Assembly (NCBI GenBank): GCA_910589025.1
Contig: CAJURM010000008.1
Span: forward strand, 1-64,000
Length of the DNA stretch: 64,000 nt
From: an uncultured Odoribacter sp.
Lineage (GTDB): Bacteria > Bacteroidota > Bacteroidia > Bacteroidales > Marinifilaceae
Direction: 5' to 3'
This document shows, in pieces, positions 23,579-32,398 of the stretch. Below the pieces are notes generated by a model. That model saw only the letters and a list, made by a program, of their open reading frames with translations. It ran no database searches and was not told the DNA's origin. How positions within the stretch are numbered: the first letter of the stretch is position 1; each line of letters opens with the position of its first letter. The position numbers and the translations under genes are program-made.

Positions 23579-26257
23579 ATGGTTGGAAATACAACATATA
23601 TGTTCACAATTCAGGTCAACGGAGCAACGGCTACGGCTGCCCTGAACCATGTGACGCAAACTGCCGGCCAGACATCGAGCATGTTTGACAAACTTTCCAG
23701 CTCTATCCGAAAAATGGGGGAATGTGCTTTTGCATTCAACAACATCAACCAGGGATTACAAGGGCTTTCCTCAAAACTTGACAGCCTGTTAGAACCGGGT
23801 GCCGCCTTGAATGCGTCGATGTCCGACCTTTCTGCCGTAACCGGCCAGACTGGAAAGGGATTGAAACAAATCGAGAAGTACGCGCGCCAGGCGGCGAAAA
23901 CATTCGGCGGAAGTGCTGCCGACAGTGTCGAAGCCTATAAGCTGGTTCTTTCCCAATTGGGTCCGGAAATTGCCCAGGTACCGAAAGCCCTGGCCCTGAT
24001 GGGTTCCCATATCAAAACCACGTCCAAGACGATGGGCAATGATACGAAAGCGGCGTCGGAGGTATTGACGACAGCCATGAACCAGTTCCAGGTTTCCCTG
24101 GCAGACCCGATGAAAGCAGCGGAAGAGATGGGGAAAATGATGAATATCATGGCTGCGGCGGCGAAAGCCGGCTCCGCCGAACTTCCGGCTATTAAAGCAG
24201 CTTTGGAACAATCCGGGATGGCGGCTAAAATGGCAGGAATATCTTTTGCCGAAACCAATGCAGCCATCCAGGTACTTGACAAAGCCGGCAAGAAAGGCAG
24301 CGAGGGCGGTGTCGCCCTCCGGAACGTGATGGCGACCTTGGCACAAGGGCGTTTTTTACCCAAAGACGTACAGGAGGAACTGGTGGCTGTCGGAATTAAT
24401 GTAGACACCCTTACCGACAAAAGCCTGAGTTTGGCGCAACGCTTAAAACCGTTGAAGGCTGTCATGGAGGACGGAGCATTGATTTCAAAATTGTTCGGCA
24501 AAGAGAACGCAAACGCCGCCCTGGCATTGTTGTCCGGTCTGGATGCCATGAATCAATATACGACCGCTATACAGGGAACCAATACAGCCACAGAGCAGGC
24601 AAACATTATCATGGACAGTTATCCGGAAAGGATGTCCCGGCAAAAAGCCTTTGTTGACGACCTGAAAATCACCCTGTTCAACTTTACCGGAGCCATTATG
24701 CCCTATGTGAAAGGAGTTGTTGCCTTCTTCCAGGGTACAGCTTCCGTAATGATGGGCGTGAATGCTATGGCGTGTTTTTCGGAAAGTGCCTGGGCTATTG
24801 CCATAAAGGCAAGGGCAAAGGCATTGGTGAAAAGCACAGGTGCCATTTATGCCTCTGTAACGTCTATGGGATTTTATAATGCCCTGACACTGGCCTCTGT
24901 GGGAACGACCTACGCTTTTTCCTATGCTTTGAGGGCTGTCGGGAAAGCCATTTATTCTATTCCCATTATCGGCTGGATAGCGGCAGGCATTTCACTGGTG
25001 ATTGCCGGAATAAAAATCCTTTGGGAAAAAAGCGAAGGCTTCCGCCGGATCATGTTTGCCACATTCGAGGTGGTGAAAGCCGTATTTTATAATATCGGTG
25101 TCGCTCTCAAATCGGTATGGGACAATGTCCTGAAACCCGTTTTCACCGGTCTGTGGAAAGCAGCCAAATGGGTGGCCGGAGGAATCTGGTCTGCCTTAAA
25201 ATGGTGCTGGAACGGAATTATTGCCGGATTCAAAGCTGTGGGAAACTTTTTTGTTTCCCTTTGGGAGGGTGTCATGTCCGGCGTTTCTGTTGTCGGGGAC
25301 TTCTTTGCGGGCATCTGGAACTGGATTTCTGAAAGCTGCAGTACAGTTGCGGAATATATTTCAAAAGCATTTGCCTGGATAGCGGAGCCGATAAAAAAGG
25401 TATTTTCCGGAATTTGGGACTTCTTTAAAGGCATCTGGGAAAAGATTACTGGGGCATTGAACAAGTTCTTCGGCTGGATTGGGAAAATGTGGAACAAACT
25501 TTTCCCGAAAGAGAAATTCAAAGACATCGGTGAAGCTGCCGAGAAAGGTCTGGCGAAAGGCAGTGAAAGTTTCAGAAAGAGCCAGGAACAAAAAAAGAAA
25601 CAGGAACAACCGGTGACAGTTCCTCAAATTGCCGCAGAACAGGAGCCGAAAGTAGTTTCAAAGACTTATACAAGTTCAACGAAACAATTCAAGCCCGGAA
25701 AAACCGGTGCAGAGAAAATTGACTTAAACAACATCAAAGGAAGTACCGATTACGGGGCAATTGCTTCCAAAATGGCGACCGTAAAAATTGCCGGCCTTGC
25801 TTCAACCGGGCAATCGTCATTGAAACCTGCTGTTATCCCCGGTTTTTCGCAAAAGCCGGAAAGCGTTTCCGGTTCTTTGGTGAATGGGTCCGATAAATCT
25901 CTGAAACTGGAGGTACAGAAGGAAAAATCAGACTATCTGAAAAACATTTCCATGAATGTCCGCAAGGCTGCCGCAGGCATAGCGCTGCTGACCTCGTTAT
26001 CGTCCGTGCCTTTTGCTTCATCGGCAATGGATGTGACCCAGAGCGTCCAGGCGGACCAGTTGAAAGGAGAACGGACAGAAAACACCCTTCAAACTTCCGG
26101 ACAGCCATACCATGAAAGAAGGGACAAAAAGGTACAATTCGGGAAATTCTGCGAACAGGTGATTATCAATGTTCCGGAAGGCACTCCTAAAGAAAGCGTG
26201 GACTTTATTTTGAAAGAACTGATGAAAAAACTCAACGGCGGGAATGATGAAATTTGA
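23579..26257 (+). CDS. Tape measure protein
   Basis: 892 residues, longest phage gene. The N-terminus is helical (TASQTSS-type start, LSSSIRKMGECAFAFNNINQGLQGL), with a phage_tape_meas-like region at about 70-330 (EAYKLVLSQLGPE, AMNQFQVSLADPMKAAEEMGKMMNIMAAAA). A hydrophobic segment (about 430-490) and a Trp-rich stretch (500-640, repeats of GIWxxxKxxWxxI type) follow, then a disordered Lys/Gln-rich part. It sets tail length and reaches the tube lumen; the hydrophobic part may insert into the host membrane at infection. Confidence 0.88.
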   Translation: MVGNTTYMFTIQVNGATATAALNHVTQTAGQTSSMFDKLSSSIRKMGECAFAFNNINQGLQGLSSKLDSLLEPGAALNASMSDLSAVTGQTGKGLKQIEKYARQAAKTFGGSAADSVEAYKLVLSQLGPEIAQVPKALALMGSHIKTTSKTMGNDTKAASEVLTTAMNQFQVSLADPMKAAEEMGKMMNIMAAAAKAGSAELPAIKAALEQSGMAAKMAGISFAETNAAIQVLDKAGKKGSEGGVALRNVMATLAQGRFLPKDVQEELVAVGINVDTLTDKSLSLAQRLKPLKAVMEDGALISKLFGKENANAALALLSGLDAMNQYTTAIQGTNTATEQANIIMDSYPERMSRQKAFVDDLKITLFNFTGAIMPYVKGVVAFFQGTASVMMGVNAMACFSESAWAIAIKARAKALVKSTGAIYASVTSMGFYNALTLASVGTTYAFSYALRAVGKAIYSIPIIGWIAAGISLVIAGIKILWEKSEGFRRIMFATFEVVKAVFYNIGVALKSVWDNVLKPVFTGLWKAAKWVAGGIWSALKWCWNGIIAGFKAVGNFFVSLWEGVMSGVSVVGDFFAGIWNWISESCSTVAEYISKAFAWIAEPIKKVFSGIWDFFKGIWEKITGALNKFFGWIGKMWNKLFPKEKFKDIGEAAEKGLAKGSESFRKSQEQKKKQEQPVTVPQIAAEQEPKVVSKTYTSSTKQFKPGKTGAEKIDLNNIKGSTDYGAIASKMATVKIAGLASTGQSSLKPAVIPGFSQKPESVSGSLVNGSDKSLKLEVQKEKSDYLKNISMNVRKAAAGIALLTSLSSVPFASSAMDVTQSVQADQLKGERTENTLQTSGQPYHERRDKKVQFGKFCEQVIINVPEGTPKESVDFILKELMKKLNGGNDEI

Positions 26258-26849
26258 TGTATTGCAAATATTGGAAAATGTCGCAGGCTATAAGGGACTG
26301 CCCTTTCCGGGAGTATGGTTTCCCCGGCAGAGACACAGTGATTATCAAGGGGAAGACTTTGAAGCGGAAGGAACGGCAGAACCTTTGAAAACGCAGTCCA
26401 ACAAAGGGACAACGCTTTATAAGAAAGATGCCCTGGGAAACTACTATTTTATGCCGGTGACTTTTATCCATCAGGGCAAGGAGTACGAAATCCCCTGTGC
26501 GCTGATTAGTATGACGGGACGGAAAAATATCATTGAGACTCCGCTGGTCGGACGGCAGGGGTCCGTAAAGGAACTGATCAGTCTGGAAGATTACCAAATC
26601 AGCATTACCGGTGCCGTAGTGGGTGAAAATCAAGCGTGGCCGGAGGAACAACTGGATGCGCTCAATGAATTATACCGTATCAATGAAGCGATTGAATTGA
26701 AATGTGCCCTGACGGATATTTTCCTGTCGGAGAATGACAAGGTTGTCATTCAGGAACTCAGCCTGCCTTCTGCCGGGCAAACGGAACATGTGCAGGTTGT
26801 TGAAATGAAGTGTGTGACGGACCGGGCGTTTGAACTTATAATGGATTGA
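26244..26849 (+). CDS. Tail/baseplate protein (DUF6046-like)
   Basis: 201 residues, overlapping the tape measure end by 14 bp. Features: PFPGVWFPRQRHSD, FMPVTFIHQGKEYEIPCALISM, RKNIIETPLVGRQGSVKELISLEDYQISITGAVVG. This block before the hub gene is common in Bacteroidota contractile phages; Mu has a DNA circularisation or gp43-like protein there. Probably a tube-baseplate connector. Confidence 0.6.
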   Translation: MMKFDVLQILENVAGYKGLPFPGVWFPRQRHSDYQGEDFEAEGTAEPLKTQSNKGTTLYKKDALGNYYFMPVTFIHQGKEYEIPCALISMTGRKNIIETPLVGRQGSVKELISLEDYQISITGAVVGENQAWPEEQLDALNELYRINEAIELKCALTDIFLSENDKVVIQELSLPSAGQTEHVQVVEMKCVTDRAFELIMD

Positions 26850-26850
26850 A

Positions 26851-27804
26851 ATGTATATTCTTTGCAGTGAAATAACCATTGGCGGAAAAACCTTCGGAGG
26901 TGTAAACGAGGTTAAGATAAACCGGAGTATACACTTAATCGGGGCTACAGCAACGATTAAAGTCCCTGTAACGGCCGTCCTCAAACAAAAGGACGAAACC
27001 GCCACGGCCATTGAGACAGCCAAAGCTATCAAAGTGGGGGATGAAGTATGTATTTCCTTAGGTTACAACGGGCAGATGAATGAAGAGTTCCGGGGATATG
27101 TTCGGAGACTGAACTACCGGACGCCTTTGGAAATAGAATGCGAGGATGCTTATTACCTGACGCGCAGCAGGACCGTGACGCTCTCCGGCAACATGACATT
27201 AAAGGAATGCCTGCAAAAGTGCGGACTTACCGTACTGCATGCGACCGGACTGACATTAAAAAACTTTGTGATTGATACCAAACCGGTATCCCATGTCCTG
27301 GGGAAATTGAAAACAGATTACGGTCTGAATATCTTTTTTGACATGGATGGTCGAATCATTGCCGGGAGGGCTTTTGACATTGTAAGCAAAGAGGTGAAAT
27401 ACCAGCTCCGGTACAATGTTATCCGGGACGATGACTTGAAGTACCAGCTCGCCTCCGATGTGAAACTGAAAGTAAAAGCAATCTGTTTTAAAAAGGACGG
27501 CAGCAAAGTGGAAGGGACGATCGGAACGGAAGGCGGAATGACGAAAACCCTTTACTTCTATGATGTGGAAAGCGTGGCGGAATTGAAAACACTGGCGGAA
27601 CAGGAACTGAAAAAATACAGCCGGGACGGATACGAAGGGAAAATCGAAACGTTCCTTTTCCCTTATGTGGAACCTTGTATGACAGCCGTTCTGACGGACA
27701 AAACATATCCCGACAGGGACGGAAAGTATTACGTCGAAGGGGTGGAAACGAGTTACGGAACAAACGGGGCGCGGCGGATGGTGACGCTCGGTATTAAAAT
27801 GTAA
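26851..27804 (+). CDS. Baseplate hub protein (gpD / Mu gp44-like)
   Basis: 317 residues. Mixed beta protein with KVGDEVCISLGYNGQMNEEFRGYVRRLNYRTPLEIECEDAYYL, the conserved start of hub domains, and a C-terminal YPDRDGKYYVEGVETSYGTNGARRMVTLGIKM, typical of gpD/gp27 family ends. It trimerises below the tube and carries the spike. One bp after the previous gene. Confidence 0.75.
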   Translation: MYILCSEITIGGKTFGGVNEVKINRSIHLIGATATIKVPVTAVLKQKDETATAIETAKAIKVGDEVCISLGYNGQMNEEFRGYVRRLNYRTPLEIECEDAYYLTRSRTVTLSGNMTLKECLQKCGLTVLHATGLTLKNFVIDTKPVSHVLGKLKTDYGLNIFFDMDGRIIAGRAFDIVSKEVKYQLRYNVIRDDDLKYQLASDVKLKVKAICFKKDGSKVEGTIGTEGGMTKTLYFYDVESVAELKTLAEQELKKYSRDGYEGKIETFLFPYVEPCMTAVLTDKTYPDRDGKYYVEGVETSYGTNGARRMVTLGIKM

Positions 27805-27808
27805 AGGC

Positions 27809-28357
27809 ATGGAAGAAGATGTTGCAAAATTCTGGGGTAAGATTTCCCGGATGATAAAAGACCAGGACAAAACCGTCCTTTCCGGAACTGTTTCCTCTGT
27901 CAATGAAGCTGAGCGGACGTGTACAGTGAAAACGGGGGATGTGGAATATGAAGATGTTCGGCTGTACGGTATTGTAAAAGGCGATTTAAAAGGGTTCTGT
28001 TTTATCCCGAAAATCGGGAGCCAGGTGTTAGCCGGCCGGATTGGCGGCAGCAATGAATTGTTTGTCGCCATGTTTACGGAAGTAGATAAAGCCTTGCTGA
28101 CCATCGGTGAAAAAATGCAGATAACTGCTGAGGCTGACAATCTCCGCATCCAGGCAGATAACACGGTTATCCGGGCGACGTCTGCCGGAATGACTTTTGT
28201 ACGGGGTGGTTCCGGATTAAAAAAAACGTTGGAGAGCCTGATTGATGCCATTGTCAAACTGACGGTAACGACCGGTGTCGGACCCTCCGGGACACCCATC
28301 AATGCTCCGGATTTTATGAAGGTAAAACAGGATTTGTCTAACTATTTGGAAGAGTAA
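27809..28357 (+). CDS. Baseplate spike protein (gpV / Mu gp45-like)
   Basis: 182 residues. OB-fold region (LSGTVSSVNEAERTCTVKTGDVEYEDVRLYG, FCFIPKIGSQVLAGRIGG), then a short triple-helix-type repeat region (IGEKMQITAEADNLRIQADNTVIRATSAGMTFVRGG), as in gpV-type membrane-piercing spikes. Mu gp45 is 197 residues. The C-terminus has no HxH iron site, unlike gp45. Confidence 0.8.
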   Translation: MEEDVAKFWGKISRMIKDQDKTVLSGTVSSVNEAERTCTVKTGDVEYEDVRLYGIVKGDLKGFCFIPKIGSQVLAGRIGGSNELFVAMFTEVDKALLTIGEKMQITAEADNLRIQADNTVIRATSAGMTFVRGGSGLKKTLESLIDAIVKLTVTTGVGPSGTPINAPDFMKVKQDLSNYLEE

Positions 28358-28359
28358 AA

Positions 28360-28581
28360 ATGGCACTAAGTAAAGAAACATTGAAATCGGATATCAAAGC
28401 AGCTTTTACGGGAGTAATGAACCAGGCCGATGACAAACGGGAAGATGCCTTGGACAAACTCGCGGACAAAATTGCCGACGCTGTGATAACATCCATTAAA
28501 AGTATGCAAATAACTTATACTGCAGGTCTGACCTCCCCTATGGGAGCGGTAACGGGGCAGTTTCAATACACGATATCATGA
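28360..28581 (+). CDS. Small baseplate-associated protein, unknown
   Basis: 73 residues: helical first half (LKSDIKAAFTGVMNQADDKREDALDKLADKIADAV), then ITYTAGLTSPMGAVTGQFQYTIS. The end motif TAGLTSPMGAVTG could be a cap or tip for the spike, as the gene is 2 bp after it. Overlaps the next gene by 4 bp (ATGA). No known family. Confidence 0.6.
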   Translation: MALSKETLKSDIKAAFTGVMNQADDKREDALDKLADKIADAVITSIKSMQITYTAGLTSPMGAVTGQFQYTIS

Positions 28582-28874
28582 TTGATATAGCACATACATC
28601 CGATGGGGATATCGAATTGGCAACCGGAGATCTGGCCTACAACGAAAGTAGCGAGCAACACCAGCAGGATATTCTGGTTGCGGATAAAGGGCATTATAAA
28701 GAATCTCCGGATATGGGAGTGGGTATTTTGAATTTTTTGCAGGATACTGATCCGGAAAACCTTTTGCGGACAACACGCAAACAGTTTGCAAAAGACAGTA
28801 TGAAAGTTCAGAAAATAGCCATTACCCAAGGTAAAATAAATGTAGATGCAAGATATGAAGACAGTAAAAGTTAA
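28578..28874 (+). CDS. Baseplate wedge protein, gp25/gpW-like (Mu gp46-like)
   Basis: 98 residues with DIELATGDLAYNESSEQHQQDILVADKGHYKESPDMGVGILNFLQD, matching the GPW/gp25 family layout (the ILxxxxGxxxxxPxxGxxL core). In T4 gp25 is the inner wedge piece that triggers sheath polymerisation. Confidence 0.75.
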   Translation: MIDIAHTSDGDIELATGDLAYNESSEQHQQDILVADKGHYKESPDMGVGILNFLQDTDPENLLRTTRKQFAKDSMKVQKIAITQGKINVDARYEDSKS

Positions 28875-29154
28875 ACCGAATCAGACGGTATTTGACATAT
28901 TGGTCGAGCAGTACGGCACATGTGAGGCGCTGGAGGAGTTTATGTGCAATAATCCGGCACTGGAGAACGCTCCCGAGGCGGGAGTACCGGATAAAGATTC
29001 CGTTTCCGGACGATCGACGCCTGAAGCGATGCGGGCGTTCCGGTTGGATTTGCCGGTGCGTTCCGGTTCAACGGTGCGGATTGATACGGACAGTAAATTA
29101 ATCAAGACATCTGTAGTCAAGGAGATAAACACAGAAGTAACAACTTATAACTGA
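28855..29154 (+). CDS. LysM-like baseplate protein (gpX-like)
   Basis: 99 residues from the ATG at 28855, overlapping the wedge gene by 20 bp; ATG 28846 is an alternative. The start KTVKVKPNQTVFDILVEQYGTCEALEEFMCNNPAL resembles a LysM-like domain (Q-T-hydrophobic-D-I, YG, NP-A-L) as found in phage tail protein X and T4 gp53. It likely joins wedge and hub. Confidence 0.6.
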   Translation: MKTVKVKPNQTVFDILVEQYGTCEALEEFMCNNPALENAPEAGVPDKDSVSGRSTPEAMRAFRLDLPVRSGSTVRIDTDSKLIKTSVVKEINTEVTTYN

Positions 29155-29155
29155 T

Positions 29156-29965
29156 ATGGCACGAACGATTAACGAGATACAGGCAGGCATTGTTTCGGAA
29201 TTAGAAGCCGGGACGGAGGTGAAACTATCCACCTCAAAGGTGGCGGAATGGCGGCTTTGGACGTGGGTGGTGGCAACCGCCATACATGCGTTTGAGGTGA
29301 TTTTGGATTTGTTCCGGAAGGAAGTGCAGGAAAAAACGGACAAGATTACGCCGGGGACGGTTCGGTGGTACGGGGAACAGTGTCTCAGGTTCCAGAACGG
29401 GCACAAACTTCTTTTCGATAAGAAAACGGCAGCACTGTACTATGCGGAAAATGATCCGGCAGCGCGGATTGTGAAGGTAGTGGCTATAAAAGAGAGTCCC
29501 AAGCACTTGATAATTAAGGTGGCTAAAACGGACGACTCCGGAAAGGTGGTTCCGCTCTCCCCGTCCGAAAAATATAACTTGATTGCCTACATTCACGAAA
29601 TCCGGGCGGCTGGGACGACAACGGATGTGGTATCGACGACCGAGGACAAAATCCAGTATGACCTCCAGGTGTGGCATGATACTGTTTATCCTTACTCCGA
29701 AGTGGAGGCGAATGTGAAGGCGGCTATTGAACAGTTTAAAACAGATGTCAGTTTTGACGGTGTAATTTACGTGCAGCAGTTCATCGACGCCGTGATGGGC
29801 GCCGAAGGGGTAATCACCTGTAAGCTGAACTCGATTGCCCGGAAAGGGGTATCGGATGATGATTTCAAGGAGTTCGAGGTGTATAGCGATTTGGAAAGCG
29901 GGTACTTTGATTATGCAGGGGATTCGCGGTTGGTGGTTGAATCGGTTAAAAACATGGGTGCATGA
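29156..29965 (+). CDS. Baseplate J-like protein (Mu gp47-like)
   Basis: 269 residues: WVVATAIHAFEVILDLFRKEV near the start, a central beta domain (LIAYIHEIRAAGTTTDVVSTTEDK) and a C-terminal VEANVKAAIEQFKTDVSFDGVIYVQQFIDAVMGAEGV, which is the hallmark of baseplate J/gp47 proteins. They form the wedge ring linking fibres to hub. Overlaps the next start by 4 bp. Confidence 0.78.
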   Translation: MARTINEIQAGIVSELEAGTEVKLSTSKVAEWRLWTWVVATAIHAFEVILDLFRKEVQEKTDKITPGTVRWYGEQCLRFQNGHKLLFDKKTAALYYAENDPAARIVKVVAIKESPKHLIIKVAKTDDSGKVVPLSPSEKYNLIAYIHEIRAAGTTTDVVSTTEDKIQYDLQVWHDTVYPYSEVEANVKAAIEQFKTDVSFDGVIYVQQFIDAVMGAEGVITCKLNSIARKGVSDDDFKEFEVYSDLESGYFDYAGDSRLVVESVKNMGA

Positions 29966-30438
29966 ATCCGAATATTGAATATGACAATTTGGTGAAACAG
30001 CTGCTTCCGCCGCACAAACGGCAGCGGGTTCGGCTGTGGCTCATGCGGACGTTCGTGATGCCGTTACGGGGACTGTTTGAAGCATTTGACCCGTGGCGGG
30101 ACGATATCCGGATGCTGATGAATATCACGAATCAGGTGAAGGTGTTGGAAGGGTATCTGCAAAAGAAATACGGCGCACTGACGATACACATTGAAACCTA
30201 TGGGGACGGGCTGTTATTTATCGGACTGGAACGTGAAGGAATCGCCATGCAGCCGGAAATCGGGTTGGTACATGAAAATGTGGTGGCAAAAATACCGCTC
30301 GAAAATGAACTCCGTGGACAGTTCGGGGAAGCGGATTTTATTGTGTATATCCCATCAGGCATCGACGCGGATTTAATCCGGACGGAAATTGAGAAATACA
30401 AACAGGCATTGACGAAATACAAAATCATTCAAAACTAA
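29962..30438 (+). CDS. Baseplate/tail protein in the gpI (Mu gp48) position
   Basis: 158 residues: basic N-terminus (LLPPHKRQRVRLWLMRTFVMPLRGLFEAFD), then a beta-rich part (YGALTIHIETYGDGLLFIGLEREG), ending in a helix. Position between the J-like protein and the tail fibre is that of gpI/gp48. Identification by synteny, since I see no diagnostic motif. Confidence 0.55.
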   Translation: MNPNIEYDNLVKQLLPPHKRQRVRLWLMRTFVMPLRGLFEAFDPWRDDIRMLMNITNQVKVLEGYLQKKYGALTIHIETYGDGLLFIGLEREGIAMQPEIGLVHENVVAKIPLENELRGQFGEADFIVYIPSGIDADLIRTEIEKYKQALTKYKIIQN

Positions 30439-30444
30439 AAAGGT

Positions 30445-32004
30445 ATGAAAAGGCATGTACAGACAGAAGGCGTGCGCCGTTGGGCGGGTGAACATATTAT
30501 CGATTTACAAGCTGAACCGTTCAAGGTGATAGACGCGTTTTTTGAGGAGTTTGGAAATTGTGTTATTAGGGGATGCGGAGTGTTGAACTGGGAAGACGGG
30601 ACGTATCATGTGGAGCCCGGATTGGTGGGGTTGCAGGGGACGGATCCGGAAGGCAACAAGACTTATAAGGTGGCGCCGTTTTCCGGGATGACGGAAGTGA
30701 CTTTGCCGGCTTATATGGTGCTGCGATTTGAAGTTGTGGAGAGGAAGTATGTGGATGAGAAGATGCACCCGATTTGCTGTGAATACCGGGCAGAACTGGT
30801 GTCGGAAAAGCCGGCTGATGAGCCTTTTCTGGAAATTACTCCTTCCGGGGCTGCCTGCTTTTTGGATGTGACCGGGGTAACGCATAAGTTAGACCAGAAC
30901 GGGAACGGTAAAGATGTGTTTGTTTCCTTTGAAGAGGCAGAGGAACGGACAAATGTAGAATCCGGGGATACGTTGTCCGGATTGTGGGGAAAGGTGCGGA
31001 AATGGTTTGCCGGGTTGCAGACGGTGGCGTTTTCCGGAAAGACGGAGGACTTGACGGACGATGCAGGCCACCGCCTCACGACGGACACGGAGAAAGACCG
31101 GTGGAATGACACGTACACGAAGCAGGAAACGGAAAGCAGGGAGGCAGAAACGCTTAGAAGTGCCCAAGAGTATGCAGACAATCAGGTTTCTGGGCTTGGA
31201 AACGAAGTTTACCGGAAAACGGAGACGTATAACAAGGGGGAAGTTGATACCTTGAATAACGGGATATTGGCATTGGCTAAGGAGTATGCCCGACAGTTAA
31301 GAAACGATCTCGTAAACGGGGCCGGAGAAGCAATGGACACTCTCTTCGAACTGTCTAACGCTCTGAATAATGATCCCCATTTCGCTACTACGATCATGGC
31401 CTTAATTGCTGGGAAGGCTGATTCCTGGCACACACATACGAAGGCACAAATTTCAGATTTCCCGGCATCGATGCCGGCAAGTGACGTTTATTCCTGGGCG
31501 AAACAGCCGAACAAGCCAAGTTACTCAGCTGGAGAGGTCGGGGCTGCGGCTGCCAACCACAACCATGACGCAGCGTATCAACCTAAAGGCAGTTATGCTG
31601 CGGCAAACCACAATCATGGCGATGCGTATGCTGCCAAAACGCACACACATACGGCCGACCAGATTACAGATACGGCAACAAAGGTTATGATGACTAAAAC
31701 CGAACGTTCAAAACTGGCAGGTTTGGAAAGTATAAGTAGTCTGAAATCTTTAAATGGGTACATAAAAATTGGGGGCATAATGATACAATGGGGAACTTCT
31801 TATGCCAGTGCGAATACGAACACAACTGTAAGTTTCGCAACATCTTTTGTAAACGCTTACAGCGTTGTAATGGTACCCGAGGACTCGAATACAGGGCAAA
31901 ATAAATCCCTTGCCGTCTGCTCGATTTTAAAAAGTTCGTTCCAAATTAATAATACAGAACGGGTTGGATTCAATTGTCGGTGGATAGCGGTTGGATCATG
32001 CTAA
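30445..32004 (+). CDS. Tail fibre protein with invertible C-terminus
   Basis: 519 residues in the present orientation. Constant part 1-427: baseplate attachment, then coiled-coil-like YTKQETESREAETLRSAQEY and EARQLRNDLVNGAGEAMDTL-type regions (about 220-310), then His-rich repeats AANHNHDAAYQPKGSY / AANHNHGDAYAAKTHTHT (about 370-405) that bind metal along the fibre axis. The variable part (429-519, GYIKIGGIMIQWG...) resembles the gp53-like C-terminal receptor-binding domain. The site SKLAGLE (422-428) overlaps the recombination sequence. Inversion would swap the last ~91 residues for 103 different ones. Confidence 0.88.
   Translation: MKRHVQTEGVRRWAGEHIIDLQAEPFKVIDAFFEEFGNCVIRGCGVLNWEDGTYHVEPGLVGLQGTDPEGNKTYKVAPFSGMTEVTLPAYMVLRFEVVERKYVDEKMHPICCEYRAELVSEKPADEPFLEITPSGAACFLDVTGVTHKLDQNGNGKDVFVSFEEAEERTNVESGDTLSGLWGKVRKWFAGLQTVAFSGKTEDLTDDAGHRLTTDTEKDRWNDTYTKQETESREAETLRSAQEYADNQVSGLGNEVYRKTETYNKGEVDTLNNGILALAKEYARQLRNDLVNGAGEAMDTLFELSNALNNDPHFATTIMALIAGKADSWHTHTKAQISDFPASMPASDVYSWAKQPNKPSYSAGEVGAAAANHNHDAAYQPKGSYAAANHNHGDAYAAKTHTHTADQITDTATKVMMTKTERSKLAGLESISSLKSLNGYIKIGGIMIQWGTSYASANTNTTVSFATSFVNAYSVVMVPEDSNTGQNKSLAVCSILKSSFQINNTERVGFNCRWIAVGSC
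31708..31727 (+). repeat. Left recombination site of the fibre switch
   Basis: TCAAAAC-TGGCAG-GTTTGGA: imperfect 7-bp arms (one mismatch) around a 6-bp core (31715-31720). Lies in codons 422-427 of the fibre gene. Confidence 0.85.
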
Positions 32005-32018
32005 ATTTGACATACCAC

Positions 32019-32333
32019 TTATCCCATCGAGATTATATTTTTATGCCATCTGGTGTATGTGTGATTATAAATAAATAACATTATTATACCGTTCGTAGTT
32101 AATTTGTGAGAAGCGTCTGGAGAAGTATCATCGTAGATTGGATAAGAACCAGACGATGATTTAACCACGATAGAACCAGTATTACATTTACGAATTAAGA
32201 TATACATATTTGTTTGAGGCGGAGGTAATGTTATCGTGATTTCATTTGTATTCATCCCAAATATACAATTAAAATTACCATCAAGATTCGTGTTAATTGT
32301 AACTATTTTTACACGTAATCCTCCTTGCTCCAA
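32019..32333 (-). CDS. Silent alternative tail-fibre C-terminal cassette
   Basis: 103-residue reading frame continuing from the right recombination site: (KLAGL)EQGGLRVKIVTIN..., with TLPPPQTNMYILIRK and GSYPIYDDTSPDASHKL and the end TRWHKNIISMG. It has no credible start codon (only TTG inside the site) and no ribosome site, so it is not translated as it stands. The sequence is unrelated to the expressed C-terminus but is beta-rich like other fibre tips. After inversion it would become the receptor-binding end. Confidence 0.82.
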   Translation of the reverse strand: MEQGGLRVKIVTINTNLDGNFNCIFGMNTNEITITLPPPQTNMYILIRKCNTGSIVVKSSSGSYPIYDDTSPDASHKLTTNGIIMLFIYNHTYTRWHKNIISMG

Positions 32334-32348
32334 ACCTGCCAGTTTGGA
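32329..32348 (-). repeat. Right recombination site of the fibre switch
   Basis: TCCAAAC-CTGCCA-GTTTGGA on the plus strand: perfect 7-bp inverted arms around the core (32336-32341), which is the reverse complement of the left core. A 17-bp block is identical to the left site in inverted orientation (31711-31727 with 32329-32345). Confidence 0.85.
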
Positions 32349-32398
32349 AGATGTATAAATCTATATTTACTGCCATAATTCAAAAAAAATAAAGCTAT

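Larger units (their letters stand above)
31708..32348. other. Invertible tail-fibre segment (two-state switch)
   Basis: Inverted sites 31708-31727 and 32329-32348 bound about 620 bp. Inside, two alternative fibre C-termini face each other with stops 14 bp apart (plus stop 32002-32004, minus stop 32019-32021). The left site is in frame with the fibre (codons for K-L-A-G-L), and the right site is read in the same frame by the silent cassette (KLAGLEQGG...), so inversion at the 6-bp core gives an uninterrupted 530-residue fibre. A tyrosine recombinase gene starts 50 bp beyond the right site. Confidence 0.85.

Noticed and set aside
32019..32333. Minus-strand frame as an independent gene
   Set aside because: Its only start is a TTG inside the recombination site; there is no ribosome site, and it is in frame with the fibre after inversion.
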